Shown here piece after piece: positions 12,033-21,626 of a stretch of DNA of 48,806 nt. The notes under the pieces were generated by a model. The model did no database searches and was not told where the DNA came from. It saw only the letters and a program-made list of their open reading frames with translations. The stretch is from assembly GCA_012838955.1 (NCBI GenBank), contig DUOH01000004.1, positions 1-48,806 of the forward strand, written 5' to 3'. Within the stretch, counting starts at the first letter, position 1. Every line of letters starts with the position of its first letter. The position numbers and the translations under genes are program-made. This stretch comes from Bacillota bacterium. GTDB lineage: Bacteria; Bacillota; UBA4882; UBA10575.

Positions 12033-12550
12033 TTTTCTTGGTTCTCCTCCTTGCAATCAAGATACATTTTTAGCTTTGGAATAATTGCTTGCAATGCTTC
12101 TTTAATAGTTGCGGCGCATTGTTGATAAACTTCAATTCCCTGTCCGAACGGATCCGGGATCTCACCCTGCTTTTCACCGGACCCATACTCAAGCAAGGTA
12201 TAGACCTTCTTTTTGGCCTCCGGATACATCTTGAGCAGCAGGTCTTTATGGGCGGAGGTCATGGTTAAAACCAGATCCGCCTGTCCCAGTAGTATCTTGT
12301 CCAACCGCTGCGCTCGATGGCGGGAAAGATCAAGCTCCTCTCCTCTAAGGACTTCTTCCGCTTCCTTACTGGCAGGCGCCCCAGTAAAGGCGCTGACGCC
12401 AGCGGAAAGAATCCGAAAGGACTTACGGACCGGCTCCTCACCCCACTCCGCTTGGAGCAGTTTTTCCAGAAGGGGCGCAGCCATGGCGCTTCGGCACGTA
12501 TTTCCCGTGCAAACAAAGAGAATAGTAAAGATCTCTATCCCCCTCCCCAC
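12029..12550 (-). CDS. ywlE: Low-molecular-weight protein arginine phosphatase (YwlE-like)
   Basis: The protein has the LMW-phosphatase signature CTGNTCRSA near the N-terminus and DPFG for the general acid near the C-terminus. Thr in the third position of the P-loop is the feature linked with arginine-phosphate specificity, as in YwlE, so removal of phosphate from arginine residues is inferred. The start is unclear: the open frame begins at GTG 12550 without a good upstream site, while the polypurine GGGGAGGGGG lies inside the first codons and would suit a start at a non-standard codon just before FTILFVCTG. The gene begins ~115 nt after the DUF3108 stop, beyond a terminator, so it may have its own promoter. 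Confidence 0.88.
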   Translation of the reverse strand: MGRGIEIFTILFVCTGNTCRSAMAAPLLEKLLQAEWGEEPVRKSFRILSAGVSAFTGAPASKEAEEVLRGEELDLSRHRAQRLDKILLGQADLVLTMTSAHKDLLLKMYPEAKKKVYTLLEYGSGEKQGEIPDPFGQGIEVYQQCAATIKEALQAIIPKLKMYLDCKEENQEK

Positions 12551-12621
12551 TTAAGCTGTTCGCAACAACCTCCGTTTTTAACTATATCACAAGAGGCCGC
12601 TGTTTTTAAGGATCAGATGGT

Positions 12622-12650
12622 AAAAAACCCCTCTTTCGCTTAGAAGAGGG
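12622..12650 (-). terminator. Intrinsic terminator after the sua5-DUF3108 pair
   Basis: On the minus strand CCCTCTT and AAGAGGG form a 7-bp stem followed by six U. It starts about 15 nt past the stop of the DUF3108 gene and separates it from ywlE-rpiB-upp. Confidence 0.82.
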
Positions 12651-12664
12651 ATTTTGCCCGGAGG

Positions 12665-13462
12665 TTATTCCACCTCCACCAACCGGGAGTTTATCACACC
12701 AAAATCAGCGGTCGCGCGGATCGCGACCGGAATAGCCGCTTCGTCCTTGGAGATCCACACAGTGATCCGGGCGTTCTCGTCTTCAATCCTATCCGCCTCC
12801 AGCTTCCGGTATGGCGTTGAAATCTCCTCTGTTCCGGCAAAACTAAGGTTATAGACTTGTGGACCGTCGGAGGTTAAAAAGAGAAGAGACTCTTCTCCCC
12901 GGTACCAAGGACGGCTACGCAAATAATACACAATGGACAGGTTTTCCAGGCAAGGTTGGTCCAGGGGAAAGCTTTTCTTCCGTACTTTTCCGTTTTTATC
13001 CTGAACCATCTCTACCCGTTTTTCCTCAATGAAAAATCTGATCTCTTCAGTCTTTAGTCTCTTTTTTTCCTGGATTTCCCGTTTAATATACCTGGGATAC
13101 AGGGTTGCTTGATCCAAAAACACTTCATCCACTTCATGAAATTTATACAAGAGCCTCAGCGCGGCATAGCTGGAGAGTTCCATCTTGATATGATAAACCG
13201 GATGTCCTTCGAAAAGGGTTTCCCCGATGACAGTAAGGACTTGGCTGCCCACAGGGATCCCTTTTGCTTCCACCCGGTATACCAACTTTTCTCCGGTTTT
13301 CCAAAATGGATTATGTCCAGCCGGCGCGCTTAACGCCGTGTTGTCTTGGGCCGGTTCATCGAGGGCAGTCTGGTCTTGCGCCAGTCCGTAACCAGTAGCC
13401 GACCAGCAGAGAAGAGCGCTACAGACCAACGTCAACCAAATGGTCAGGTCAGTTCGTTTCAT
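12665..13462 (-). CDS. DUF3108 domain protein, exported
   Basis: The 265-residue protein begins with a signal peptide (TIWLTLVCSALLCWSATGYG). A low-complexity Asp/Gln/Ala-rich linker of ~30 residues follows, and then a beta-rich domain from FWKTGEKLVYRVEAKGIPVG to the end that matches DUF3108, a family of extracytoplasmic proteins of unknown biochemical role. There are no catalytic motifs I can name. The start ATG 13462 overlaps the sua5 stop by four bases, so it is translated with sua5, and it is followed by a strong terminator. Confidence 0.8.
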   Translation of the reverse strand: MKRTDLTIWLTLVCSALLCWSATGYGLAQDQTALDEPAQDNTALSAPAGHNPFWKTGEKLVYRVEAKGIPVGSQVLTVIGETLFEGHPVYHIKMELSSYAALRLLYKFHEVDEVFLDQATLYPRYIKREIQEKKRLKTEEIRFFIEEKRVEMVQDKNGKVRKKSFPLDQPCLENLSIVYYLRSRPWYRGEESLLFLTSDGPQVYNLSFAGTEEISTPYRKLEADRIEDENARITVWISKDEAAIPVAIRATADFGVINSRLVEVE

Positions 13463-14529
13463 ATCTCCACCACATTTCCTCCAGCTGCTTTCCGCAGACG
13501 ATTATAGACCGCTTCTCCCACTCCCTGCCGGGGCGGAGCAACCGCGTAGATTCTCTCCACTCCTTCTTGATCGCAAAGGCGCAGATACCGGAAGAGGTTA
13601 TGCGCTGCCTCTTCGGGCCGTGCTTTGCTGCCCAGTGAATACAGGATGACATTCGTCGGCAACTCCTGTTTGGCCAGTTCGCTCTCGGTAAAAGTCAAAA
13701 TCGCCACTTTTTCTTCTGCCTCCACCTGGGAGGCCAACCTTTTGCAAATCTCTTCCTCCACGGCCGACAGCTCACCGTGGAAGAGCAGAAGCGGCGCTTT
13801 TGGGGCATAGTGCCGGTACTTCATCCCCGGAGCCAACGGCCGCTCAACGTCGAGCGTCTCCGGGGCTTCCACGGTATCGCCCAAGACTTCTCTCAGCATT
13901 TCCAGGCTGATCCCGCCCGGCCGGAGAATCCGCGGTCTTTCACCGGTCAGATCCAGGACTGTGGATTCCACCCCCACACCGGTCGGACCGGCATCCAAGA
14001 TCATCTCTACCCTCCCCTGTAAATCGTCGATTACGTGTGACCCCAGGGTAGGACTGGGCCGCCCGGATAGATTGGCGCTGGGCGCGGCCACCGGGACGGC
14101 GGCTTCCGCCAAAAGCTTGACGGCTACCGGATGAGCAGGGATCCGAATCGCCACCGTAGACAATCCGGCGGAGACTACAGCGGGTACTGACTGCTTTTTA
14201 GGTAGAATCATGGTTAAGGGACCGGGTAGGAACCGGTCGGCCAAAATCCGGAAGGAGTCGGGGATGGTCTCCGCTACCTCCGGTACTTGCTCTATACTGT
14301 ATAAATGAACGATTAAAGGATTATCCCCGGGGCGTCCTTTAACCCGGTAAATCCGTTTTATACTCTCCGGGCGATAAATATTCGCCCCTAAGCCGTAAAC
14401 CGTCTCGGTGGGAAAAGCGACCAGCCCACCGTCCCGCAGAACCCTGGCAGCCTCCTCAATGTAGTTTGCTTCCGGTTGGTCCGGGTTCACCCGAAAAATC
14501 TTGGTGGTCGCATCCGTTCTGGTAGCCAT
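13459..14529 (-). CDS. sua5: L-threonylcarbamoyladenylate synthase (Sua5 type)
   Basis: This enzyme makes threonylcarbamoyl-AMP from threonine, bicarbonate and ATP for tRNA t6A37 formation. The 356-residue protein has the YrdC domain (residues ~20-215: PTETVYGLGAN, KGRPGDNPLIVHL, PSANLSGRPSPT, ESTVLDL, LRPGG). A PLAPGMKYRHYAPKAPLLL linker and a C-terminal Sua5 domain follow, which sets it apart from the short YrdC/TsaC form. The ATG at 14529 has AGAGG upstream. It is divergent from the CPBP protease gene, with ~220 nt between them in which I see no clear promoter. Confidence 0.95.
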   Translation of the reverse strand: MATRTDATTKIFRVNPDQPEANYIEEAARVLRDGGLVAFPTETVYGLGANIYRPESIKRIYRVKGRPGDNPLIVHLYSIEQVPEVAETIPDSFRILADRFLPGPLTMILPKKQSVPAVVSAGLSTVAIRIPAHPVAVKLLAEAAVPVAAPSANLSGRPSPTLGSHVIDDLQGRVEMILDAGPTGVGVESTVLDLTGERPRILRPGGISLEMLREVLGDTVEAPETLDVERPLAPGMKYRHYAPKAPLLLFHGELSAVEEEICKRLASQVEAEEKVAILTFTESELAKQELPTNVILYSLGSKARPEEAAHNLFRYLRLCDQEGVERIYAVAPPRQGVGEAVYNRLRKAAGGNVVEI

Positions 14530-14750
14530 CTTTAATTCAACCTCTTATTCTCTGTCTCCGATTACCCTTTACTATTTCCGCGGAAAGCATGGAAATTCCT
14601 CCTCTCCGCTCCAAGATCATTATTATTTTTCCCGTCAAGCCCCGACCCCGCCCATGCGAAATCTTCTTTACAAAAAGATTAAACTTAAGATAGCAGGATT
14701 ACACAGAAAACTCTCTAAATATAACTACTACTTTAACACAGGAGGTACAC

Positions 14751-15641
14751 ATGGAGCTGAACACGAAGTCAAGTTGGGAGTCTCTTCGCCCTCTGCTCAT
14801 CATTGTCACCGTCTATCTTCTCCACTTGTCAGCGGGAACAGGCTTTTACTCCTTAAGCATCCTTCTTCTGCGATCTTTTGGTCTGGAGCAGCCATTCCCC
14901 GGCTCAATCTTTTCCTTCTCCGGTTTCATCTTCAGCCTGATGCTGCTCCTGTTTTTTCTGGGCACAATGCGTCTGAGTGAAAAGGTGATCTTCAAAGAGA
15001 GTCTGCTGCCCCATGCCTATCAACGGCACAAAGAGATGGGACGGGAAATTCTACTGGGCTTGGCCACAGGGCCCGTCCTCTTCTCCCTGCTCTTCTTGGT
15101 CTTTTTCTGTGTAAACTGGCTGACTGTGTCCGGAACCGTTTTTCCCAAGCCATTCAGCCCGGCGAGGACGGCACTCTACTGGGCAATACCGGTACTGTTG
15201 GTAATGGCCGTTTATGAAGAACTGTTAGTCAGGGGTTTTTTCCTTTCGTTCTTAAAAAAGTATTACGGAGCGCCGGTCGGGATCGCCTTCTCCGCCCTCA
15301 TCTTCAGTCTGCTGCATGTCTACAACCCCCATCTCAATGAGGCCGGTTTAATCGGAATCCTGCTGGCCGGCGCTTGGTTGGGACTGGCCTATGAAGTCAC
15401 GGACTCGCTTTACTTTCCCACCGCCTTGCATTTCAGTTGGAATCTAGCCCAAACACTCTTAGGTTTTCCAGTCAGCGGCTTGGATACACCCCATCTGATT
15501 GAGGCCAGGATCTCCGGCCCGCCTTTCTGGACCGGCGGGAACTTCGGCCCGGAGGCCGGGATGGCCGGATATCTCCTGATCGGCATCGGAATCGCCATTG
15601 TGCTCCTGTACGGAAAGAAAAAGCAGAGGGCCTCCTCTTAA
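14751..15641 (+). CDS. CPBP-family intramembrane metalloprotease
   Basis: This 296-residue membrane protein has about eight hydrophobic segments. The Abi/CPBP active-site motifs are present in order: EExxxR (EELLVRG, residues ~156-162), FxxxH (FSLLH) and HxxxN (HFSWN). Bacterial members act as membrane proteases or as immunity and anchoring factors; the substrate here is unknown. A strong AGGAGG lies 7 nt before the ATG. It is one of three plus-strand genes and stands alone, with a terminator overlapping its stop. Confidence 0.87.
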   Translation: MELNTKSSWESLRPLLIIVTVYLLHLSAGTGFYSLSILLLRSFGLEQPFPGSIFSFSGFIFSLMLLLFFLGTMRLSEKVIFKESLLPHAYQRHKEMGREILLGLATGPVLFSLLFLVFFCVNWLTVSGTVFPKPFSPARTALYWAIPVLLVMAVYEELLVRGFFLSFLKKYYGAPVGIAFSALIFSLLHVYNPHLNEAGLIGILLAGAWLGLAYEVTDSLYFPTALHFSWNLAQTLLGFPVSGLDTPHLIEARISGPPFWTGGNFGPEAGMAGYLLIGIGIAIVLLYGKKKQRASS

Positions 15642-15659
15642 GCGTCCTCTGCTTTTTTT
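15621..15659. terminator. Bidirectional intrinsic terminator between CPBP gene and cysS
   Basis: AGCAGAGG (15622-15629) and CCTCTGCT (15646-15653) form an 8-bp stem with a run of seven T on the plus side and an A-rich run on the other. It can therefore serve both the plus-strand CPBP gene, whose stop lies inside the loop, and minus-strand cysS. Confidence 0.82.
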
Positions 15660-15685
15660 CCGGATGCCCGCGTCAGCGGACGCGA

Positions 15686-17167
15686 CTAGCTCCTCCTCCA
15701 TCTGACCCCCTGGGGAGTGTCTTCCAGGACGATCCCTTTCTCCTTCAGGTGATCTCTAATCTGATCCGCCTTTTGAAAATTCCTTTCCGCCCTGGCCTTT
15801 TGCCTCTCTTCGATTAACTCCGCGATTTCTTGGTCGGAGATTCCGCTCTCCTCTTCTGGTTCGTCGAACCAAATCCCAAGCACCTCACCGCAACGGTCCA
15901 GCACGGACAAGGCCGCCGTCAAGGCCTGCTTCTCCATGTCCATCAATACAAATCCTTCCGCCAAACACCATTTGTTAACGTCCCGCACCAGTTCGTAAAG
16001 GACGCCCAAGGCCAAGGCAGTATTAAAGTCATCCTCCATGGCTTCGACAAACCTTTTTTCGGCTTCTTCCGCCAACGCCTTGATCTTTTCCGCAGCGGCC
16101 GCCCGCATCCCTTCCTCACCTGCGGCTTGGTCCGTCTGAACGGTTCCGGTCTGCTCCGCCCTGCCGCTGGCGGTAAGCAGATGCCGCCAGTTCTGTCTGG
16201 CATTTTCCAACCGTTCCAGGCCGCGTGCGGCTGCTTTCAACTCTTCCTCCCCGAAACTCAGTGGATTCCGGTAATGGGTGCCTAAAATCCAGAAACGGAC
16301 CGCCTTGGCAGTGAATCTCTCACAAGCCTCCCGGATGGTGACGACATTGCCCAGGGATTTGGACATCTTGTCGTTTCCCATGTTGATAAAGGCGGAGTGC
16401 AGCCAGTAACGGGCAAAGGGCGCCTCTCCGTTGAAGGCCTCGGACTGGGCGATCTCATTTTCATGGTGGGGAAAGATCAGATCCGTACCGCCGCCATGAA
16501 AATCAAACCCGGACCGCAAATACTTGAGGGACATGGTCGAGCACTCGATATGCCAACCGGGGCGTCCTTTTCCCCAGGGAGAATCCCAGGAAGGCTCGCC
16601 CGGTTTAGCCGCCTTCCAGAGGGCGAAGTCCATCACATCCTTCTTCCGCGTATTCGGTTCCACGCGGGCGCCGGCCATCATCTCCTCGGGTGAGCGCTGA
16701 GAGAGCTTACCATACTCGGGAAAACTCCGGATATCAAAGTAAACGTCCCCGGATAATTCATAAGCGTGCCCCTTCTCCACCAAAGTTTGGATCATCTCAA
16801 TAATCTCCGGAATGTGTTCGGAGACCCGCGGATAGGCTTCCACCCTTTCTACGCCTAAGGCCGCCAAATCTTCCAGATAGGCTTGGGAATATTCCCGGGA
16901 AAGCTCCAACGGGTCCATCTTTCTCTCCTGGGCGCGTCTGATAATTTTGTCATCCACATCGGTAAAGTTTTGCACCATATAAACTTCGTAACCTTGATCC
17001 CGCAGAAAGCGCCGGATGCAATCCCAGACCACCGGAGGCCGGGCGTTACCGATATGCGCGTAATCATAAGGAGTGACGCCACAGACATAGATTGAAACCT
17101 TTCCCGGGTCTCTCGGGATATACTCCTCTTTCTTTCTGGTCAGTGTATTAAAGACTTTGATCGACAT
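15686..17167 (-). CDS. cysS: Cysteinyl-tRNA synthetase
   Basis: This class I synthetase charges tRNA-Cys. The 493-residue protein has HIGNARP (HIGH motif), KMSKS in the second half, and the zinc ligands in YVCGVTPYD, IECSTMS and FPHHENEIAQSEA. The start at ATG 17167 is set by GGGGG 8 nt upstream and the typical opening MSIKVFNTLTRKKE; the frame remains open upstream to 17227. It is the second gene of a T-box-controlled cysE-cysS operon, separated from cysE by 165 nt in which I recognise nothing. Confidence 0.97.
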   Translation of the reverse strand: MSIKVFNTLTRKKEEYIPRDPGKVSIYVCGVTPYDYAHIGNARPPVVWDCIRRFLRDQGYEVYMVQNFTDVDDKIIRRAQERKMDPLELSREYSQAYLEDLAALGVERVEAYPRVSEHIPEIIEMIQTLVEKGHAYELSGDVYFDIRSFPEYGKLSQRSPEEMMAGARVEPNTRKKDVMDFALWKAAKPGEPSWDSPWGKGRPGWHIECSTMSLKYLRSGFDFHGGGTDLIFPHHENEIAQSEAFNGEAPFARYWLHSAFINMGNDKMSKSLGNVVTIREACERFTAKAVRFWILGTHYRNPLSFGEEELKAAARGLERLENARQNWRHLLTASGRAEQTGTVQTDQAAGEEGMRAAAAEKIKALAEEAEKRFVEAMEDDFNTALALGVLYELVRDVNKWCLAEGFVLMDMEKQALTAALSVLDRCGEVLGIWFDEPEEESGISDQEIAELIEERQKARAERNFQKADQIRDHLKEKGIVLEDTPQGVRWRRS

Positions 17168-17332
17168 TTGATAAACCCCCATTCGTATCCAAAGGTTCCC
17201 GCACACGCTTTCCGCGGGCTCCTTCATATATGCAAGTTGATTCTAAGACGGCCCGTTCCAGACCGGCCTTTACTTTTTGATGCAGCGACCGTGTTGGCGA
17301 CCGGCCACATTCATACAGTACAGTCCGAAGTT

Positions 17333-17995
17333 CTAAGGTGAACCGCACTCAGGCGGCGTAGGGGGATGACCGGTGGAGACGTGTTCTTCCAAGGCTGTCA
17401 ACCGCTTTTGCATCTGTTCGAGTAGATTGGCGATGGGGTCCGGCAACTTCCCATGCTCCAGGTCGGCGCCGACCCGTACCCCGTCCTGCACCACCACTCG
17501 ACCCGGAACCCCGACCACCGTCGAATTGGGGGGAACAGGTTTGATCACTACCGCTCCTGCCCCGACTTTTACATTATCCCCGATGGTAATCGACCCTAAA
17601 ACTTTAGCCCCGGCGGCTACAATCACGTTATTGCCGATGGTCGGGTGGCGCTTTCCCTTTTCCTTTCCTGTTCCACCTAGAGTCACACCTTGATAGAGCG
17701 TAACATTGTCTCCGATCTCCGTAGTTTCACCGATCACTACACCCATCCCATGATCGATAAAGAACCCTCTCCCAATCCGCGCGCCCGGGTGGATCTCGAT
17801 TCCCGTAAAGAAGCGGGCGATCTGAGAAATGATACGAGCCAGTAAGTATAATTTATGCTTATAAAACCAGTGGGCGATCCGGTATCCGATTAAGGCATGG
17901 ACTCCGGGATAACAGAGAATCACCTCCAGAAGGCTTTTCGCGGCGGGATCCCGTTCAAAGACTACCCTGATATCCTTCTTCAATTGGGATAACAT
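17333..17995 (-). CDS. cysE: Serine O-acetyltransferase
   Basis: This enzyme makes O-acetylserine, the carbon skeleton for cysteine. The 220-residue protein has an N-terminal helical part and a left-handed beta-helix with hexapeptide repeats ([59 protein letters not shown]). ATG 17995 follows GGAGGTG at ideal spacing; a GTG three codons earlier is less likely. Its C-terminal ~35 residues form a non-repeat tail with a short helix and a proline-rich end. Transcription is predicted to be controlled by the upstream T-box. Confidence 0.96.
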   Translation of the reverse strand: MLSQLKKDIRVVFERDPAAKSLLEVILCYPGVHALIGYRIAHWFYKHKLYLLARIISQIARFFTGIEIHPGARIGRGFFIDHGMGVVIGETTEIGDNVTLYQGVTLGGTGKEKGKRHPTIGNNVIVAAGAKVLGSITIGDNVKVGAGAVVIKPVPPNSTVVGVPGRVVVQDGVRVGADLEHGKLPDPIANLLEQMQKRLTALEEHVSTGHPPTPPECGSP

Positions 17996-18130
17996 TACGA
18001 ACACCTCCTCTCGTTCTGGCTTTAAGCCGTTAATAAATCTAACCGGCTATCGGCAGCCGGTTTGATTGCGCACCCTTACGTAAGATGCTTCTTGCGGTTT
18101 TCAAAAAGACCGGGTAAGCGACGGTTGTAT

Positions 18131-18395
18131 AAAAAAGCCTTCGTCTGTTCAGAGACGAAGGCGTTCTTCGCGGTTCCACTCTGCTTGGATCGAGACATAC
18201 CGATCCCCCTTAGCATCGCATCAAAGCATCCACTGTAACGGGCTAGCCCGGCCGGAGATACTGCAGAATTCCCCCCGGCTGCTCAGGAAGGCACTTCATT
18301 CACGATTCCGGGAGAACGCTTTCAGCCGGTGACGTTCTCTCTCTTGGCCATCCTCGTAAACTACTCTTTCCGTCAACGCATTTCATATTATTGTT
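18131..18395 (-). promoter_or_regulatory. T-box riboswitch (Cys-specific) controlling cysE-cysS
   Basis: The minus strand carries the T-box motif GTGGAACCGCG (about 18169-18179), followed by a terminator with a perfect 10-bp stem (GCCTTCGTCT/AGACGAAGGC) and six U. The bulge sequence UGGA (18175-18178) pairs with UCCA, matching a tRNA with discriminator U73, as in tRNA-Cys. Stem I has AGTA and GAA loop-E elements, and the 3' side of the specifier loop holds UGC (18291-18293), a Cys codon. Uncharged tRNA-Cys should favour read-through into cysE-cysS. A TATAAT (18402-18407) sits just upstream, but the -35 is poor. Confidence 0.9.
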
Positions 18396-18484
18396 TTCAC
18401 CATTATACTCCGCTCTAAAGTCCGTATTTTATATTATATCATATGCCCCAAGCCTATATTTGGTGCGAATCTTCCACCGTTCAG

Positions 18485-18536
18485 GACGTCTTCTTCTTTC
18501 TGAAGTTTATTATAACCTGAAGAAAAGAAAGACGTC
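18485..18536. repeat. Imperfect inverted repeat between DUF6062 gene and T-box
   Basis: GACGTCTT at each end and pyrimidine/purine-rich inner arms form a long imperfect hairpin with an AT-rich loop. It lies 8 nt after the DUF6062 stop on the minus strand. There is no U-tract, so it is an atypical terminator at best and may instead stabilise a 3' end. Confidence 0.5.
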
Positions 18537-18543
18537 AAGTCGG

Positions 18544-19227
18544 TCAAAGCGTTCCGTTCCAGAAACCAATCACCCGTACCCAGGCGTCTCTTTCCGTGCC
18601 TGTCGCTTCTCTAGCAAACCGGTAGTCGGCTTTGCGCTTAATCTCTTCCAATTCCAGAAAAAGCGCTTGGGCGGTGTTAAAAAAGACTTTAATGATTAAG
18701 CGCTTTATATCCCGGGGACAGAACGTTTTTTGGATCCGTAAAAAGTGCGGTCGACAAACTCCGGACGATACGGCATACTTAGCGGAAAACACGGGATCCT
18801 GGAGAAAATTGAGTAAAGACCGGATATATCTCTCCTCCAGTTCCTCCTGGTAGATACAGAGAGGGCAGGCCGCTTCGGCTCTGAGTTTTTTTAAGACGGC
18901 TTTCATATCCCTGGGTGCGGTAGAGGCCCCCGGTTCAGCGCCAATCTGCGGAAGACAGTCACCGGCCAGGAGCAGCTCTTCTAAGAAATGAACATAAATC
19001 AGGGTGTGAGCCAGAGGATTTCCCTCCGCCTGCAGCCGCCAGGCGTGTTTGGAACAGAATCCCCTACTCTTGACGAGAGCGTCCCGAAAACCATGGTCAC
19101 TTATTTTATCATATAGAATGCCTTCCACAAAAGAGTCCAACGCTTCTCCGGTCAGCAGGCAGACCGGACAGTCGGCTTGAGATAAGCTCTCTTGCATCTC
19201 GTAAAATAGATTATGCTTGTCAATCAT
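18544..19227 (-). CDS. DUF6062-like protein with two Cys/His modules
   Basis: The 227-residue soluble protein contains two copies of the same ligand pattern: C20-x2-C23 with C58-x2-H61, then C121-x2-C124 with C158-x2-H161. The spacings are nearly identical (34 and 33 residues between half-sites). The pattern suggests two zinc (or other metal) sites in a duplicated helical fold and matches what I recall of DUF6062. No enzyme motif is visible. The start is uncertain: ATG 19227 has GAGAAG 8 nt upstream, while ATG 19233 and GTG 19236 are alternatives. It follows the chemoreceptor gene by 46 nt. Confidence 0.75.
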   Translation of the reverse strand: MIDKHNLFYEMQESLSQADCPVCLLTGEALDSFVEGILYDKISDHGFRDALVKSRGFCSKHAWRLQAEGNPLAHTLIYVHFLEELLLAGDCLPQIGAEPGASTAPRDMKAVLKKLRAEAACPLCIYQEELEERYIRSLLNFLQDPVFSAKYAVSSGVCRPHFLRIQKTFCPRDIKRLIIKVFFNTAQALFLELEEIKRKADYRFAREATGTERDAWVRVIGFWNGTL

Positions 19228-19273
19228 TTTCATCACTTCTCATCCGGCGCTGTCACAAAATCCCCGGGATAGT

Positions 19274-21397
19274 TTAATCGCCCACCTTAAACCGGGCGAT
19301 GGCCGCCTCCAACTGCATAGCCTGGTCCTTCAGTTCTACGGCCATGGCCTTGACCTGCGCCGCCATACTTGATTGCTGCTCGGAAGAGGCGGAGACTTCT
19401 TCCGCGGAAGCCGCTGTTTCCTGGGATACAGCATTGATGTTCACGATGGACTGGATAGTTTCATTTTTATAAGAGTCAATCTCTTGAATCAAAGCGGTCA
19501 TGTTGTTCATTCTCTCCACTACATTATCCATGGAACTAATAATCGCATCGAATGATTTATGCACAAGGGCAACGGCGTTCTTCTGATCCTCGATAATCAA
19601 ATGGGCATGATCCGCTGTCTGTGTTGAGGTCTTGGTTTTATTCTGAATCCTCTGCAGAATACTGCTGATCGTCTTTACAGCCTCCTGGGTTTGTACGGCC
19701 AACTTGTTAACCTCATCAGCCACCACGGCAAACCCCCGGCCTGCTTCTCCGGCTCTGGCCGCTTCAATGGAAGCGTTTAAAGCCAGAAGATTGGTCTGTT
19801 CCGAGATGGCGGAGATAACCTCTGTGATATCACCGATCTCCTCCGCGCTTACCATTAAGTCTTCTAAGTTACCCAATATTTCCTTTGTGATCTGATCAGT
19901 CTCCGTGGCCTTTTCAATCAGTAGGTCAACAGCATCTTTTGAGTTACGGCTCAAAGCTTTGGCGGCCCCGGAGATCGTCCCGACTTCACCGGCTTTGGTC
20001 ACCACCTCTTCTATCTGCCGCGCCAACAAATCCATCTTTTCCGAAGATTTCTCTGATTCCGCAGTCTGCTCCAGAGTTCCTTTACTGATTTGCTCCATGG
20101 CCACGGCTACGCTCTCCGCGCTTTGCAGGGACTGTTCTGAAGAGTCTTCCAAGGCCTCGCTGTGCTGCCGCACAGAACTGACGGCCTCTTTCGCGTCGGT
20201 AATCAACTGACTAATCTCGGCAATCATCCGATTATAACTCTGCCCCAGCCGGGCAAATTCATCTTCTGATTCAATCCGTACGGTCACAGTCAAGTCCCCT
20301 AATTCCGCCTGTCGCATGGCATCGGATATTTTCCCAACAGATATGGAGATGCTTTCGGAGGCTTTCAAGGAAATAAAAACAGCCAAAGCAGTAAAGACCA
20401 GGCCGACCAGGAAGGTAATCCACCCGACCCGGTTAGCTTCGGCGTACAAATAGGAAGTGGGAATAATATTCAGGAGACGCCAGCCGATTTCAGGCATGGC
20501 CTCATAAGCTATAAAAACCCGTTTACCTTGAACTTTACTGACGAGGTTGCCCCGCCCAGGCTCACTGGTGAAGATCTCCTCAATATCCCTTCTCTTCTTC
20601 AAAAGCCGGGAGACATCTCCCCCTAATAGATCCGTAGTAGGAGCTGAGATGATCTCACCTTTGTTATTCAGGATCAGGCTATACCTGCCACTCTCCTCCG
20701 CACTATCGTGCCCTTCCCCGGCCAAACCGGAGTTGATCACCTGATGCAGGCGCTCCTGATCCAGACAGATGACAAAGATCCCCAGCTTTTCTCCGGTCAG
20801 AGTATTAGCGATCTGCCTGGCTATCATAATAAAGTGCAAATCTCCCTGGCTTTGTTTAAATATGTTAAGATCAGAAAAGACAACTTGTCCGTTGGCCTCT
20901 CTGACCTGCGTAAAATAGTCGGAAGCCCTCAGTTCAGCCAGATACTCATTATCAAAGGCGCTACCCACTAAATAATGGTATTCACTGCCATACGGAAAGA
21001 AGAGCATCGAGATGATATCCTGGTCGTTGAAGGCATATCCCTGGATATGATGGCCCAGTCTCCTGCCTGTTACCAAGCGTTCATAGGAGGTTTGGGCTTG
21101 GCAATACTCTTCCAAACAAAGGTTGATCTCCCGGTTGGAGATCAGCTGATAAGTAATATCAACATACTTGCTGATTACCAGCTGAAGATAGTCGGCGGTG
21201 TTATGCAACGCTTCACCGGAGTAATCCGCAATCTTATTCACCATCGCCCTTCTGGAGCTGGTAAACGAGATCAACCCGACGATTAAGACCGGTCCCAAGG
21301 AAGCGAGCAGAAGTAAGACCAGTAATTTTCTTCTAATCGATTGCTTGGCGTAGCCTGCCACCAAACTACGTATACTTGTCAGTGAAAACTTCATCAT
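19274..21397 (-). CDS. Methyl-accepting chemotaxis protein
   Basis: This transmembrane receptor would signal to CheA/CheW. The ~707-residue protein has a first membrane helix ([19 protein letters not shown]) and an extracellular sensor of ~270 residues with the layout of a double Cache domain, ending in [16 protein letters not shown] second membrane helix, a HAMP domain ([17 protein letters not shown]) and a long signalling coiled coil with the conserved tip [19 protein letters not shown] follow. No pentapeptide tether for CheR is visible at the C-terminus. I start at ATG 21397 (GGGAG 5 nt upstream). No other chemotaxis gene is in the window. The 229 nt upstream hold an AAATTTTCTAGAAATT-like palindrome but no recognisable riboswitch. 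Confidence 0.93.
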   Translation of the reverse strand: MMKFSLTSIRSLVAGYAKQSIRRKLLVLLLLASLGPVLIVGLISFTSSRRAMVNKIADYSGEALHNTADYLQLVISKYVDITYQLISNREINLCLEEYCQAQTSYERLVTGRRLGHHIQGYAFNDQDIISMLFFPYGSEYHYLVGSAFDNEYLAELRASDYFTQVREANGQVVFSDLNIFKQSQGDLHFIMIARQIANTLTGEKLGIFVICLDQERLHQVINSGLAGEGHDSAEESGRYSLILNNKGEIISAPTTDLLGGDVSRLLKKRRDIEEIFTSEPGRGNLVSKVQGKRVFIAYEAMPEIGWRLLNIIPTSYLYAEANRVGWITFLVGLVFTALAVFISLKASESISISVGKISDAMRQAELGDLTVTVRIESEDEFARLGQSYNRMIAEISQLITDAKEAVSSVRQHSEALEDSSEQSLQSAESVAVAMEQISKGTLEQTAESEKSSEKMDLLARQIEEVVTKAGEVGTISGAAKALSRNSKDAVDLLIEKATETDQITKEILGNLEDLMVSAEEIGDITEVISAISEQTNLLALNASIEAARAGEAGRGFAVVADEVNKLAVQTQEAVKTISSILQRIQNKTKTSTQTADHAHLIIEDQKNAVALVHKSFDAIISSMDNVVERMNNMTALIQEIDSYKNETIQSIVNINAVSQETAASAEEVSASSEQQSSMAAQVKAMAVELKDQAMQLEAAIARFKVGD

Positions 21398-21626
21398 CGC
21401 CACTCCCATCGGCACAAGTATTTCGCTACAGAAGGATTACTATGAACCCTGTTCTTTTTGTCTACTGTCGCCTACATGACCTGATGTTATAATTTTCTAG
21501 AAATTAGCTCTTTTTTCTCCATGTGGTAAGTTTATCATAAATTTATTTATAATTCCAGTCATCGGCAGTTATCTCCTGCTCTTCTGCTGTGAACCGGGAA
21601 AATTACCGCGTTCTTCTACGACTCAT

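Noticed and set aside
18391-18699. Plus-strand frame across the T-box promoter and DUF6062 3' end
   Set aside because: It overlaps a recognised gene and regulatory region and has no coding signs of its own.
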